In this document: piece after piece, positions 1 to 7,511 of the stretch
Position numbering within the stretch: position 1 is the first letter of the stretch
How the letters are laid out: the number at the start of each line of letters is the position of its first letter
Assembly (NCBI RefSeq): GCF_005280735.1
Contig: NZ_CP040078.1
Span: 186,001-250,000, forward strand
Source: Trinickia violacea
GTDB taxonomy: Bacteria > Pseudomonadota > Gammaproteobacteria > Burkholderiales > Burkholderiaceae
Reading direction: 5' to 3'
DNA: 64,000 nt
Notes under the pieces: generated by a model
Told to the model about the DNA's origin: nothing
The model's input: only the letters and a program-made list of their open reading frames with translations
The model's database searches: none
Position numbers and translations under genes: made by a program

Positions 1-140
1 GAATCGATAACGCCATACAGGGTTACTGCGCTTTGCGCATGCGAAGTACCCGATGCGCTCGCCGCCAGCGACGCGACTCCGCACCCGACCATACGGCGCC
101 ATGAGCGGCCACCTCTGGCCCGCTTCAAACGTGATCTCAT
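1..140 (-). CDS. Gram-negative porin, N-terminal part only (cut by window edge)
   Basis: The ATG at 140-138 opens a frame that runs off the left edge. The first ~30 residues form a basic then alanine-rich secretion signal, followed by AQSAVTLYGVID, the usual mature start of Burkholderiales OmpC-type porins. The porin at 25784-26878 begins its mature part almost identically (AQSSVTLYGIVD). Such trimeric beta-barrels admit small anions across the outer membrane. It is divergent from the MarR gene at 345 and shares its operator region, so it is probably the uptake pore for the substrate of the 879-6082 operon. The barrel itself lies outside the window. Family assignment is secure from the signal and first strand; substrate is inference. 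Confidence 0.85.
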   Translation of the reverse strand, partial: MRSRLKRARGGRSWRRMVGCGVASLAASASGTSHAQSAVTLYGVID

Positions 141-255
141 TCTTTTGTCTCCGTCATTCAACCCATTGAAAAAATTCTTTTTTATATGTATTACTAACTA
201 ATGTATCGCGTATCTTTCCGGATTTGCTCGTACCTGCTGCGACATGTTCCGGACT

Positions 256-365
256 ATCGTTTATTTGATTTTTCAACTACTTTCCCGGTGGAGTATAGTT
301 GATTTTTCAAGTATATCTGCCCACGTAAACCCTCGGCGTCACCGATGATCATGAAGACACCCAAG
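256..365 (+). repeat. Promoter/operator block, copy 1 (direct repeat with 6156-6265)
   Basis: This block matches 6156-6265 at a constant offset of 5,900 bases with no gaps. Between 256 and 344 I count 12 mismatches in 89 bases; similarity continues weakly into the first codons of marR. Both copies hold two TTGA-N4-TCAA palindromes and a -10-like hexamer. The left limit is sharp: bases before 256 are unlike those before 6156. Confidence 0.9.
265..310 (+). promoter_or_regulatory. Paired TTGA-TTTT-TCAA operators of the MarR regulator (copy 1)
   Basis: Two identical 12-base palindromes, TTGATTTTTCAA, lie at 265-276 and 299-310, 34 bases apart centre to centre. A -10-like TATAGT sits at 294-299, touching the second palindrome, and TTTCAA at 271-276 lies 17 bases upstream of it as a weak -35. 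Binding of a MarR dimer here should block marR, and possibly the divergent porin. Promoter elements are judged by eye. Confidence 0.75.
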
Positions 366-809
366 CGGCAGCAAGAGCTCGAGCAGGCAATTCCCTTCCT
401 GTTGACACGCGCCGGAAGCAGGATGGGAAACGCGTTCGCGAAAGCACTGAAAGCCTTTGACCTGAATCTCAGCGAGTGGCGAGTCTGCGCTTCGCTGCTC
501 TACGTACCGCGCCAGACTTTGTCTGAACTATCCGTGCACTCGTCGTCGGATATTTCCGCGCTGTCCAGGATCATTGACCGCCTGGAGAGTCAGGATCTGG
601 TCAAGCGCGAAAGGAGTGCGACGGACGGGCGATCTATCAAGATCGTCCTGACGAGGAAGGGGGAGGAATTGGCTCAGCGCATCGTCCCTATCGCAAAGCA
701 ACATGAGTCGGTGCTCCTTTCCGGCTTCACCGCGAGCGACGTTCAGTCGCTTCGCTCGATGCTGCTCAAGTTGTACGAGAACGCGGGCGCGCTTGACGAC
801 CTTGAATAG
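345..809 (+). CDS. MarR-family transcriptional regulator
   Basis: This is a 154-residue protein, the usual MarR length. Residues ~30-105 form the winged helix: a helix-turn-helix around LSELSVHSSSDISALSRIIDRLE and the wing around RSATDGRSIKIVLTRKG, a classic MarR wing motif. The start may be the ATG at 345 or that at 351; neither has a clear Shine-Dalgarno sequence. It lies directly behind two perfect palindromes that recur before the decarboxylase operon at 6165-6210. It is therefore most simply an autoregulated repressor of that operon and of the divergent porin, released by an aromatic ligand. MarR regulators of aromatic-acid pathways, such as PicR of picolinate degradation, offer precedent; identity with any of them is not shown. 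Confidence 0.93.
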   Translation: MIMKTPKRQQELEQAIPFLLTRAGSRMGNAFAKALKAFDLNLSEWRVCASLLYVPRQTLSELSVHSSSDISALSRIIDRLESQDLVKRERSATDGRSIKIVLTRKGEELAQRIVPIAKQHESVLLSGFTASDVQSLRSMLLKLYENAGALDDLE

Positions 810-878
810 CCCGGCTCGAACCTGACCACTTCGCTTGCACTCTCAACGCCCTTGCCTGGCAGCGGAACGCTGCGAGCA

Positions 879-3110
879 TCAAGAGCGTTGCGGGTTCAAA
901 ACCTTCTCCGGCACCAAAGGCAGATCGCGTATGCGCACGCCGCTTGCATGGGCGACCGCATTGGCCAGCGCCGCGCCAGTCGGACCGACCGAACATTCGC
1001 CCGCGCCAAGCGACGCGTCATCGGGACGTTCCAGCACCACGACGTCGATCGGCGGCACCTCCTCAAAGGACAGGATCGGATAGTCCTGCCAATGGCGCGT
1101 CGTGATCTCCGTTCGATCGAACATGACGCGTTCCTTGAGCGCCCAGCTCAGTGCCTGGACGATGCCGCCCTCGATCTGGTTCTTCACGCCGTCGGGGTTG
1201 ATCACGCAGCCCACGTCGACTGCGGCGGTCACGTTCGTCACACTGATCACACCGCTGGAGCGGTCGACGTGTACATCGACAACGATCGCCGCATAGGCTT
1301 CGATGTTCTTGTAGCGCGAATAGGCGAAGCCGCGTCCGCGCTGCCCGTCGGCATTCCGCCCGGGCTGCCAGCGGGAGCGGATCGCCGCCTCACGCACCAC
1401 GGCGATCGCCCGCGGATCGCTCAGATGCGCCAGGCGAAATTCGACAGGATCTGCGTTTGCCGCGAGCGCCAGTTCGTCCATGAACGACTCGATCGCAAAC
1501 ACATTTCCGAAAGCACCCAACGTGCGCAATGAACTCGAGCGGATGGGTGCGTCCAATAGCAGATGATTGGTCACTCTCGTGCGCGGCAAATCGTAGACGG
1601 GCACGGCGTTGCGATCACCATTGCCGTATGGCTGCGGAATCTCCGGCGGCGGCGACGGTTGGAACGGCTTGGCAAGGTGCCAGGCGGCCAGCAGATTCAC
1701 ACCTCCGGGCTGGCCCGGCCGCATCGCGTGCGAATTGCTCCATACGTCATAGTTCCAATCGGAAATTCGGCCGTCCTTGGTCAAGCCCGCTTTCAGCCGC
1801 ATGACCATGGCCGGGCTGATTGGCTCCCAGGCGAATTCGTCATCGCGCATCCATTGAAGCTTCACCGGACGCCCTTCGGCTTCACGCGCAAGCAACGCGG
1901 CATCGAGCGCCACGTCGTCCGCGCCGTTATGCCCGTAGCAGCCCGAGCCGGGAACATGCACCACGTCAACTGCACTTGTCGGCATATCGAGCACCTTCGC
2001 AAGATCGCCCCGCAGCGGAAACGCGCCCTGCGTATGCGACCAGACGGTCATATGCCCATCCTTGAGCAACGCAACGGAACATGAGGGACCAATCGAAGCA
2101 TGCGATAGATACGGCCGGGAATAGACGGCCTCCAGTTGGGTCGCGATATTGGAAGCCGGCGTATCCTGCCCCGCTTCACCGACCACCTTGTCTTTGCTTC
2201 GCCAACTAAGCAATGCCTGCTGGAGATGATCCACGTCGGGCAGCGCCACATAATCCGCGCTCCACTGCGCGGCCTCCTGCAACGCGCGACGCGCTGCGAT
2301 CGCCTGCTCTTCCCGCTCGGCGATCACACCGAGGAAGCTGCCGTTTCGAACCACGGCGACCACACCGGGGAGCGCTCTAACGGACGCGTCGTCGACGGCC
2401 ACCAGCTTGGCGCCGTACCTCGGCGGCCGCACGATCCGGCCGAACACCATGCCGGGCAGCCGCATGTCCTGAACGAACGACGCGCCACCCGTAAACTTCG
2501 CCGGAAAATCAATCCGAGGCACCGACTTGCCGACGAGCTTGTATTCCGACGCTCGCTTGGGCGCGACGCCTGCGGTCACATCGCGCGAGAGAAGCGCCCG
2601 CTCGTCCCTGACGATATCCACATAGGCGATCCGGCGACCATCGGCGAGCAAGACTACGCCGTTCTCGACACGGACGTCCGACTGCGAAACGCCGAACCGT
2701 TGGCATGCCGCTCCAATCAGTACCGCACGCGCTTGCGCTGCGGCGGCTCGTATTGCCGCCCCGCTCTGCTCGACCGACTGGCTGCCGAAGGTATAGCCCT
2801 CGTTCGGGCTGTGTGCCGTATCCGCGGATTGCATGCGAATGCGTGCGAAATCGACATCGAGTTCGTCGGCGGCGATTTGCGCGAGTGCCGTAAGAATGCC
2901 TTGCCCCAGCTCCGCCTTTCCCGTGAAGATCGTGACCGTTCCGTCGAAGTCGAGTCGAATCCAACCGTCGAGCCTGCGATTGGCACGCAGGTCGATCGGC
3001 AAGTTCGGCTCCGATTGTGCGAACGCTGAGAATGGCGCGAGCGAAAATGTCGCGACAATTGCACCGGCCAATTTGCCGAAGGCGCGCCGGGAAAGCTTGA
3101 CGGTCTTCAT
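879..3110 (-). CDS. Molybdenum hydroxylase large subunit, isoquinoline 1-oxidoreductase (IorB)-like
   Basis: This 743-residue protein belongs to the xanthine dehydrogenase superfamily and is of the IorB / nicotinate-dehydrogenase type. It starts with a twin-arginine signal (LSRRAFGKLAGA, ~7-18) ending in SAFAQ. The body carries Moco-binding stretches such as GKAELGQGILTALAQIAADEL and, near the C terminus, GAGECSVGPTGAALANA, where Glu705 is the expected catalytic glutamate. The enzyme would hydroxylate an aromatic or N-heteroaromatic ring next to nitrogen, or oxidise an aldehyde, using water as oxygen source. Its start overlaps the stop of the 2Fe-2S subunit (ATGA at 3110-3107), so the pair is translationally coupled. 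No FAD subunit or cytochrome is encoded beside it. The substrate cannot be read from sequence. Confidence 0.9.
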   Translation of the reverse strand: MKTVKLSRRAFGKLAGAIVATFSLAPFSAFAQSEPNLPIDLRANRRLDGWIRLDFDGTVTIFTGKAELGQGILTALAQIAADELDVDFARIRMQSADTAHSPNEGYTFGSQSVEQSGAAIRAAAAQARAVLIGAACQRFGVSQSDVRVENGVVLLADGRRIAYVDIVRDERALLSRDVTAGVAPKRASEYKLVGKSVPRIDFPAKFTGGASFVQDMRLPGMVFGRIVRPPRYGAKLVAVDDASVRALPGVVAVVRNGSFLGVIAEREEQAIAARRALQEAAQWSADYVALPDVDHLQQALLSWRSKDKVVGEAGQDTPASNIATQLEAVYSRPYLSHASIGPSCSVALLKDGHMTVWSHTQGAFPLRGDLAKVLDMPTSAVDVVHVPGSGCYGHNGADDVALDAALLAREAEGRPVKLQWMRDDEFAWEPISPAMVMRLKAGLTKDGRISDWNYDVWSNSHAMRPGQPGGVNLLAAWHLAKPFQPSPPPEIPQPYGNGDRNAVPVYDLPRTRVTNHLLLDAPIRSSSLRTLGAFGNVFAIESFMDELALAANADPVEFRLAHLSDPRAIAVVREAAIRSRWQPGRNADGQRGRGFAYSRYKNIEAYAAIVVDVHVDRSSGVISVTNVTAAVDVGCVINPDGVKNQIEGGIVQALSWALKERVMFDRTEITTRHWQDYPILSFEEVPPIDVVVLERPDDASLGAGECSVGPTGAALANAVAHASGVRIRDLPLVPEKVLNPQRS

Positions 3111-3571
3111 CCGCGCAATTCCTGCGCTGCGCGCTGGATGGCGCGGACGATCCGGTTATGCGCGCCGCACCGGCACTTCTGGCCTGCCATTTCGCGGCGT
3201 ATGACCGCCTCGTCCGGATTCGGATTCCGATCCAGCAGCGCTTTCGCGGCCATGATCATGCCGCTCGAGCAATAACCGCACTGTGCGGCCTGTTCCGCGA
3301 GGAAAGCCTTCTGCAACGCGTGCAGCCGTTCGCCGTGCCCCAGGCCTTCAATCGTGGTCACGTGAGCCGCGCCTACCGCGCCGACCGGAAAAACACACGA
3401 GCGCGTTGCAGCGTCGCCGACCATGACCGTGCATGCGCCACATTGCGCCTCGCCGCAACCGAACTTCGGGCCGTTCAACTGAAGATCGTTGCGCAGCACG
3501 TAGAGCAGCGGCGTATCGGCTGCAATGGCCAGACGGTGTCGCTTGCCATTCACCGCGATCGAAATACTCAT
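3107..3571 (-). CDS. 2Fe-2S subunit of the molybdenum hydroxylase (IorA-like)
   Basis: The protein has 154 residues. The N-terminal plant-type ferredoxin domain has cysteines at 39, 44, 47 and 59 (FGCGEAQCGACTVM...SCVFP). The C-terminal [2Fe-2S]-binding domain has Cys98, Cys101, Cys133 and Cys135 (QCGYCSSG, QKCRCGAH). It relays electrons from the Moco subunit encoded next. The ATG at 3571 was chosen because it overlaps the TGA of the upstream transporter (ATGA) and opens the conserved domain; an upstream in-frame start would add ~32 residues that look like read-through of the transporter sequence. No export signal is present, so either it travels with the Tat substrate or the complex stays in the cytoplasm. 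Confidence 0.93.
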   Translation of the reverse strand: MSISIAVNGKRHRLAIAADTPLLYVLRNDLQLNGPKFGCGEAQCGACTVMVGDAATRSCVFPVGAVGAAHVTTIEGLGHGERLHALQKAFLAEQAAQCGYCSSGMIMAAKALLDRNPNPDEAVIRREMAGQKCRCGAHNRIVRAIQRAAQELRG

Positions 3572-4923
3572 TTCGTTTCCCTTGAAGTCCGGCTGAGCAA
3601 GACAATCATCAGACAGGCCGCGAGTGCCGGCACCGCGGCCGCGACGAACAGCGCGGTGTTCGTCCACTGCAGCTTGATGAGCTGTCCGGCCACCACCGGA
3701 CCGATAATCGAGCCCGCCCTGCCAATTCCCAGACTCCAGCCAACCCCGGTTGCCCGCAGCGAGGTGGGATAGCGCGTCGCGGTCAACGCGTTGACGGCGG
3801 GCTGTCCGCCCACGATGCAGATCCCGCTGATCAGCACGACGGCATAGCGGAGTCCCGTCGAAAGATCAGGAAGGCCGACGCACGACACCGCGAACGTCGC
3901 CACCAAAAAGCTGAGCGACAAGACACGATAGAAGCCGAAGCGGTCCATCAACGGTCCCATCAGAAGCGCCCCCGCCGTACCGCCGATTTGCAACGAGGTT
4001 CCGATGAGCACGGCCGTCGAGACACCGTGGCCGACGCGCAAGGAAAGCATCGGAAGCCAATTCGACAGGAAGAAGAGATCGAGCAGGTTCGCGAAGTTGA
4101 TGCCCCATAGCAACAGCGTGGTCGTGCTGCGGCCATGGCGAAAGAGCTCGCCGACGGACGCCTTCGCGTTCGTCTGCCCGTGAACGGCAAAGCGGGTCGC
4201 GGGTCCGACTTGCAGGTCCGGCGCGATCTGCCTCAGCCACTGAGCGATCCGTTCCGGGCTGCGCTGCTTGAGCACCATCAGCTGAAGCGATTCAGGCAGA
4301 TACCTGGCCATCGCGACCGCAATGACCAACGGCAATACCCCCCCGACGACGAACACCGACCTCCAGCCCATCGAAGGGAGCAGCGTTGCGCAGAGCAGTC
4401 CTCCTGCGATCGCGCCGCCCGTGAACCCGCATGAGACCCATGTCATCAGCGACGCCCGGTATTTCTGCGGACTGTACTCACTGACAAGTGCAATCGCATT
4501 GCCCATCACGCCACCGATGCCGAAGCCCGTCAGGAAGCGAACGACGAGAAACTCCGGAACATGCTGAACCAGGCTGGTGGCGAGCATGCATAGCCCATAG
4601 AACACCGTCGCTCCGACCAAAACCGGCCGGCGCCCCACCCGATCGGCCATCGCGCCGAAAACGATCGAGCCCGCCAGCATCCCCAGCAAGCCTGCGCCGA
4701 AAACGGGGCCGAGCTCCGCAGGGCTGATGTGCCACGCCTGCACGATCGCGGGCGCGACAAAGCCCATGGTCTGCACGTCGAAGCCATCCATCACCACCGA
4801 GCAGCCGATCATGACCATGATCCACTTCTGGAAGGTGCTCAGTGGCCGGCTATCGATCAGCGCACTGATGTCGACGATCGACGATTGCGCCTCTTCCACG
4901 TGTTGCGCAGTACTGGGTGTCAA
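3568..4923 (-). CDS. MFS transporter, aromatic acid:H+ symporter type
   Basis: The 451-residue protein has about 12 hydrophobic segments. Signatures include MDGFDVQTMGFVAPAI in the first helix, typical of AAHS carriers such as PcaK and BenK, and the GAMADRVGRRPVL loop between helices 2 and 3. It should import the aromatic acid used by the neighbouring enzymes. The start is a TTG at 4923 preceded by GAGGTG six bases upstream; no ATG in frame preserves the N terminus. The gene is coupled to the 2Fe-2S gene by an ATGA overlap and lies 187 bases after the decarboxylase gene. That gap (4924-5110) contains nothing I can identify. Substrate is inferred from context only. Confidence 0.92.
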   Translation of the reverse strand: MTPSTAQHVEEAQSSIVDISALIDSRPLSTFQKWIMVMIGCSVVMDGFDVQTMGFVAPAIVQAWHISPAELGPVFGAGLLGMLAGSIVFGAMADRVGRRPVLVGATVFYGLCMLATSLVQHVPEFLVVRFLTGFGIGGVMGNAIALVSEYSPQKYRASLMTWVSCGFTGGAIAGGLLCATLLPSMGWRSVFVVGGVLPLVIAVAMARYLPESLQLMVLKQRSPERIAQWLRQIAPDLQVGPATRFAVHGQTNAKASVGELFRHGRSTTTLLLWGINFANLLDLFFLSNWLPMLSLRVGHGVSTAVLIGTSLQIGGTAGALLMGPLMDRFGFYRVLSLSFLVATFAVSCVGLPDLSTGLRYAVVLISGICIVGGQPAVNALTATRYPTSLRATGVGWSLGIGRAGSIIGPVVAGQLIKLQWTNTALFVAAAVPALAACLMIVLLSRTSRETK

Positions 4924-5110
4924 TTTTTCACCTCGCTCCGTTTGAGCATGAAAACATCCGCGCTAAAAGGGGTAAGCGGGAAGCTCATCACGACTCGTCC
5001 CCGCGCCTGCCGCTTTCCATCCGCCGCTATAGATTTTGTTGCGCCACACGCTTTCTGGCGCCAAGCCTGTCACGGACATCGGAGTTCTCCCGTTCCTCGC
5101 CTCATTGACA

Positions 5111-6082
5111 TCATCGAAGACCGAACAGCCGTCGCGCGTTTTCCCGGCCGATCTTGACGCGATCGGTTTCGCTGATCGAGCACGTGTCGAACCACTGAGA
5201 CGCCTCGTCATGCGTTTCGAACGGATAGTCGACCGAATACATGATCCGCTCGCTACCCATCTCGAGCATCGTGGCAAGCAGCGTCTGCGTTCTGAAATTC
5301 CCGCTCGTCGTCACGAAGACGTTCTCCCGGAGATATTCACCGACGCTGCGCTGGCAAGGCAATCCTCGCGGCGCCTTCTGCAGAATATGATCGACACGCC
5401 AGACGTTGAAGGGAATCCCCTCGCCGAGATGGCCCAGAATCATCTGCAACTGAGGATTGCGGTCAAAGAGACCTGACGTCATCAATCTCAGCGCGTGAAT
5501 GCTCGTTTCGACCGCGAACGCCCAGGTCGCAGCGGTCAGCCATGGAAAACCGTCGTAGATCGGCTCACGGGACGGCAACGGATCGCGCGGATGCATATAG
5601 AACGGCTTGCCGAGCGCCGCCGCGCTTGCCCAGAAATCGGTGTATTGCGGGGCGTCGTAATACACGACGTTTTCCGCATCGCCCACCTGCGAGAAACCAT
5701 TCACCATGAAACCGTGGAATCCGAACTCCTTCACGCAGCGCTCGAGTTCACGTGAAGCGGCTTCCGGGTCCTGCATCGGCAACGCGGCGAATCCGCCCAA
5801 GCGCGACGGATGACGCGCAACGTGTTCGGCGAGGACATCGTTGGCCCGCCTCGCGACATCGATCGCGTCCTTGATGTTTGGAATGCCCTGGATGCCGGGC
5901 GAGTTGAGCGACAAGATCGAATACTCGGTTCCGCCCTGCTCCATCCGCTCGAGCCGCTGTTGCTCGATGTCCAACAGATTCGACTTCAGCATCTCCCAGA
6001 CGTGGGACGGTGCATAGCCCTTCGATTGCTCGATAGTCAGGTCGATCGCAAAGTGTTCTTCAAGCGCAATCTTGTTTCTCAT
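5111..6082 (-). CDS. Metal-dependent amidohydrolase decarboxylase, gamma-resorcylate decarboxylase-like
   Basis: The protein has 323 residues and belongs to the amidohydrolase_2 family. It opens with KIALEEHFAI, the opening of gamma-resorcylate (2,6-dihydroxybenzoate) and 2,3-dihydroxybenzoate decarboxylases. Expected metal and catalytic residues are present at Glu8, His10, His164 (FYMHPRDPLP), His218 (ILGHLGEG) and Asp285 (YSVDYPFE). The enzyme removes CO2 from a hydroxylated aromatic acid without oxidation. The ATG at 6082 has GGAG eight bases upstream and is preferred over a TTG at 6085. It is the first gene of the leftward operon and sits behind the second copy of the MarR operators. 3,6-Dihydroxypicolinate decarboxylase belongs to the same family, so a pyridine-type substrate is possible given the Moco hydroxylase downstream. 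Confidence 0.9.
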   Translation of the reverse strand: MRNKIALEEHFAIDLTIEQSKGYAPSHVWEMLKSNLLDIEQQRLERMEQGGTEYSILSLNSPGIQGIPNIKDAIDVARRANDVLAEHVARHPSRLGGFAALPMQDPEAASRELERCVKEFGFHGFMVNGFSQVGDAENVVYYDAPQYTDFWASAAALGKPFYMHPRDPLPSREPIYDGFPWLTAATWAFAVETSIHALRLMTSGLFDRNPQLQMILGHLGEGIPFNVWRVDHILQKAPRGLPCQRSVGEYLRENVFVTTSGNFRTQTLLATMLEMGSERIMYSVDYPFETHDEASQWFDTCSISETDRVKIGRENARRLFGLR

Positions 6083-6155
6083 CAATCAGCTCCAGTTCAG
6101 CGTGTGACGCCTTGCTCACATAACGAAGTTCACGGGTCCCCGAGGTCACTGCGGC

Positions 6156-6265
6156 ATCATTTATTTGATTTTTCAACTACTTTCCCGACGGAGTATATTT
6201 GATTTTTCAAGTAAAAATACCCGCGTAAACCCTCGGCCTCTTCGATGCCGATGAAAACACTCGAG
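6156..6265 (+). repeat. Promoter/operator block, copy 2 (direct repeat with 256-365)
   Basis: This is the second copy of the marR promoter block, in the same orientation as copy 1 and offset by exactly 5,900 bases. It lies between the decarboxylase gene, which reads left from 6082, and the broken marR copy, which reads right from 6245. Confidence 0.9.
6165..6210 (-). promoter_or_regulatory. Paired TTGA-TTTT-TCAA operators before the decarboxylase operon (copy 2)
   Basis: Two palindromes identical to those before marR lie at 6165-6176 and 6199-6210 with the same 34-base spacing. The decarboxylase start codon at 6082 is ~80 bases away, so a repressor bound here would control the leftward operon. 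On the + strand the -10-like element reads TATATT (6194-6199). Conservation of both palindromes, while the marR codons beyond have decayed, argues that they are kept for the operon. Confidence 0.78.
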
Positions 6266-6301
6266 CGGGCGCAAACGCCCGCGCGGCGTGGCGCTTCGTG
6301 A
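6245..6301 (+). pseudogene. Broken 5' end of a second marR gene
   Basis: The ATG lies at the same place relative to the operators as the marR start at 345. Eighteen codons follow (MPMKTLERAQTPARRGAS, against MIMKTPKRQQELEQAI in MarR) and end at TGA 6299-6301. Similarity fades after about ten codons and no further MarR sequence follows. This looks like the stub left by a segmental duplication. A short leader peptide is possible but less likely. From here to 6519 I see no gene. Confidence 0.6.
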
Positions 6302-6519
6302 GACGCCGAATTTATGGGGATTGGATGGAAGAGCGCGTCATGTCATGAACACCACTGGGTGTGTGGCGCGACAGCGAGCATGACGGCCTCGAGATGAACG
6401 CGCCGATCTGCAGCACGGCAATACCGCGTGGATGACTCAACGCGCAGCGCACGCTCCAAAAGCGGCGGCGTCCCCGACGCGTCACTGCCACGCGCCGGGC
6501 ACGGGTCAAGCCGGAACCG

Positions 6520-6900
6520 TCAAAGCGGCGGACGCAACACGATCTTGCTGGTGACCGACTTGACGCCCGGCACCTTGCCGGCAGCGTCCGTTGCAATGTG
6601 TTCCTGGTCCTGGGTATCGATAAAGCCCCCGAGGACCACGTCGCCCGTTCGCGCGTTCGCAAACACCGCGATATCCGCACCTGCGAGCCCCTTCGTTTTG
6701 TTCAACACCTGATGTATTTTTTTCGCAAACAGGCGGTTCGCTGCGCGCGCTGACTTGTTCGAGGCCCCAGGTTGCGACGCTTCGCTCGCCGCTGTGGCGC
6801 CGTTTGGCGCGCTCGTGTTGGACGCCGGTCCCTGAGCGAGAGCAACCGTTGACAGCAATCCGGCAAACGCACACAGCACCGCTCGATATGTCGTTCTCAT
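6520..6900 (-). CDS. Secreted BON-domain protein
   Basis: The protein has 126 residues from the ATG at 6900, which has GGTGG just upstream; a GTG at 6921 is an alternative. Residues 1-~22 form a signal peptide (TTYRAVLCAFAGLLSTVALAQ). A low-complexity Ser/Ala/Asn linker follows, and then a BON domain from ~55 to the end (FAKKIHQVLNKTKGLAGADIAVFANARTGDVVLGGFID...GVKSVTSKIV). BON proteins are periplasmic or outer-membrane-associated, bind lipid and are often stress-induced, as with OsmY. The gene stands alone, with an 18-base palindrome 34 bases before its start. Confidence 0.87.
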   Translation of the reverse strand: MRTTYRAVLCAFAGLLSTVALAQGPASNTSAPNGATAASEASQPGASNKSARAANRLFAKKIHQVLNKTKGLAGADIAVFANARTGDVVLGGFIDTQDQEHIATDAAGKVPGVKSVTSKIVLRPPL

Positions 6901-6933
6901 TGGCCCACCATGGTCTTTCACAGGTTAATGTCG

Positions 6934-6951
6934 TTCGGTGCGTGCACCGAA
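6934..6951. promoter_or_regulatory. Perfect inverted repeat upstream of the BON gene
   Basis: TTCGGTGC-GT-GCACCGAA has 8-base arms and a 2-base centre. It lies 34 bases before the BON start codon. No T-run follows, so it is more likely an operator or a 5' leader hairpin than a terminator. A second GC-rich stem (6967-6982) lies next to it. Confidence 0.45.
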
Positions 6952-7050
6952 TCCGACGCCGTACGCGCCCCGTCACCGGGGCCCCTCTACTTGCTACGAC
7001 GCAAACTGCAAACGACGGGGGCGCTCGCGTGAAAGCGCCCCTCGGCGTGC

Positions 7051-7353
7051 CTAGCGGGCAACGTAGTCAACCTGGTGACGCGTCTCGCGCATGCCCGAAA
7101 GCGCCGCGCGGACCCGAAGGTGTTCGGGGTGGTCCGCATAAGCGTCGAGGGCAGCGCGTGAATCGAAATCCGCCACCAAGACGACGTCGCACGCGTAGTC
7201 GACGCCGCTGACATCGAGACCCACATCGAGCTCCAACAGTCCGGGGATCAAGCCTCGAAGACTCTCGAACTCCTTTTTGACCCACATGGCCGTTTCACGG
7301 CGCTCGCTTGCTGTTTCGCCCGCGACACGCCACATCACGATATGCCTGATCAT
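7051..7353 (-). CDS. Dabb-family (stress-responsive A/B barrel) protein
   Basis: The protein has 100 residues. It begins MIRHIVMWRVAGET and has the single ferredoxin-like fold pattern of the Dabb family (HIV.W....E...A...V...ESLRGLIPGLLELDVGLDVSG...DVVLVADFDSRAALDAYADHPEH). The DAYADHPEH stretch is the family hallmark. Members include small dimeric barrels, some acting on polyketide or aromatic substrates, most of unknown role. The start has GGCAGGG upstream. It stands alone between the BON and LysR genes; function here is unknown. Confidence 0.88.
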   Translation of the reverse strand: MIRHIVMWRVAGETASERRETAMWVKKEFESLRGLIPGLLELDVGLDVSGVDYACDVVLVADFDSRAALDAYADHPEHLRVRAALSGMRETRHQVDYVAR

Positions 7354-7511
7354 TGCCCTGCCTCACGAAGTGGATTCTATTATCTTTTCCGTCTGCCAAG
7401 TTTTATGGTTAACGATAATCGGCCGCTCCGCGAAGAAAAATGCCCTCAAGGGAAAAGTGATTTCCACCAACTGGAAGAGTGAACTAGAAGCGCGGATGAC
7501 CGCGCACACAT

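Noticed and set aside
835..1804. Several overlapping + strand frames opposite the molybdenum hydroxylase gene
   Set aside because: All are shadows of a complete 743-residue gene with clear motifs.
4963..5277. Possible small gene in the gap between decarboxylase and transporter
   Set aside because: The frame overlaps the decarboxylase 3' end and its product is Ser/Arg-rich with no homology; no start signal.
6967..6982. GCCCCG-TCAC-CGGGGC stem between the Dabb and BON genes as a rho-independent terminator
   Set aside because: No run of T follows the stem on either strand.
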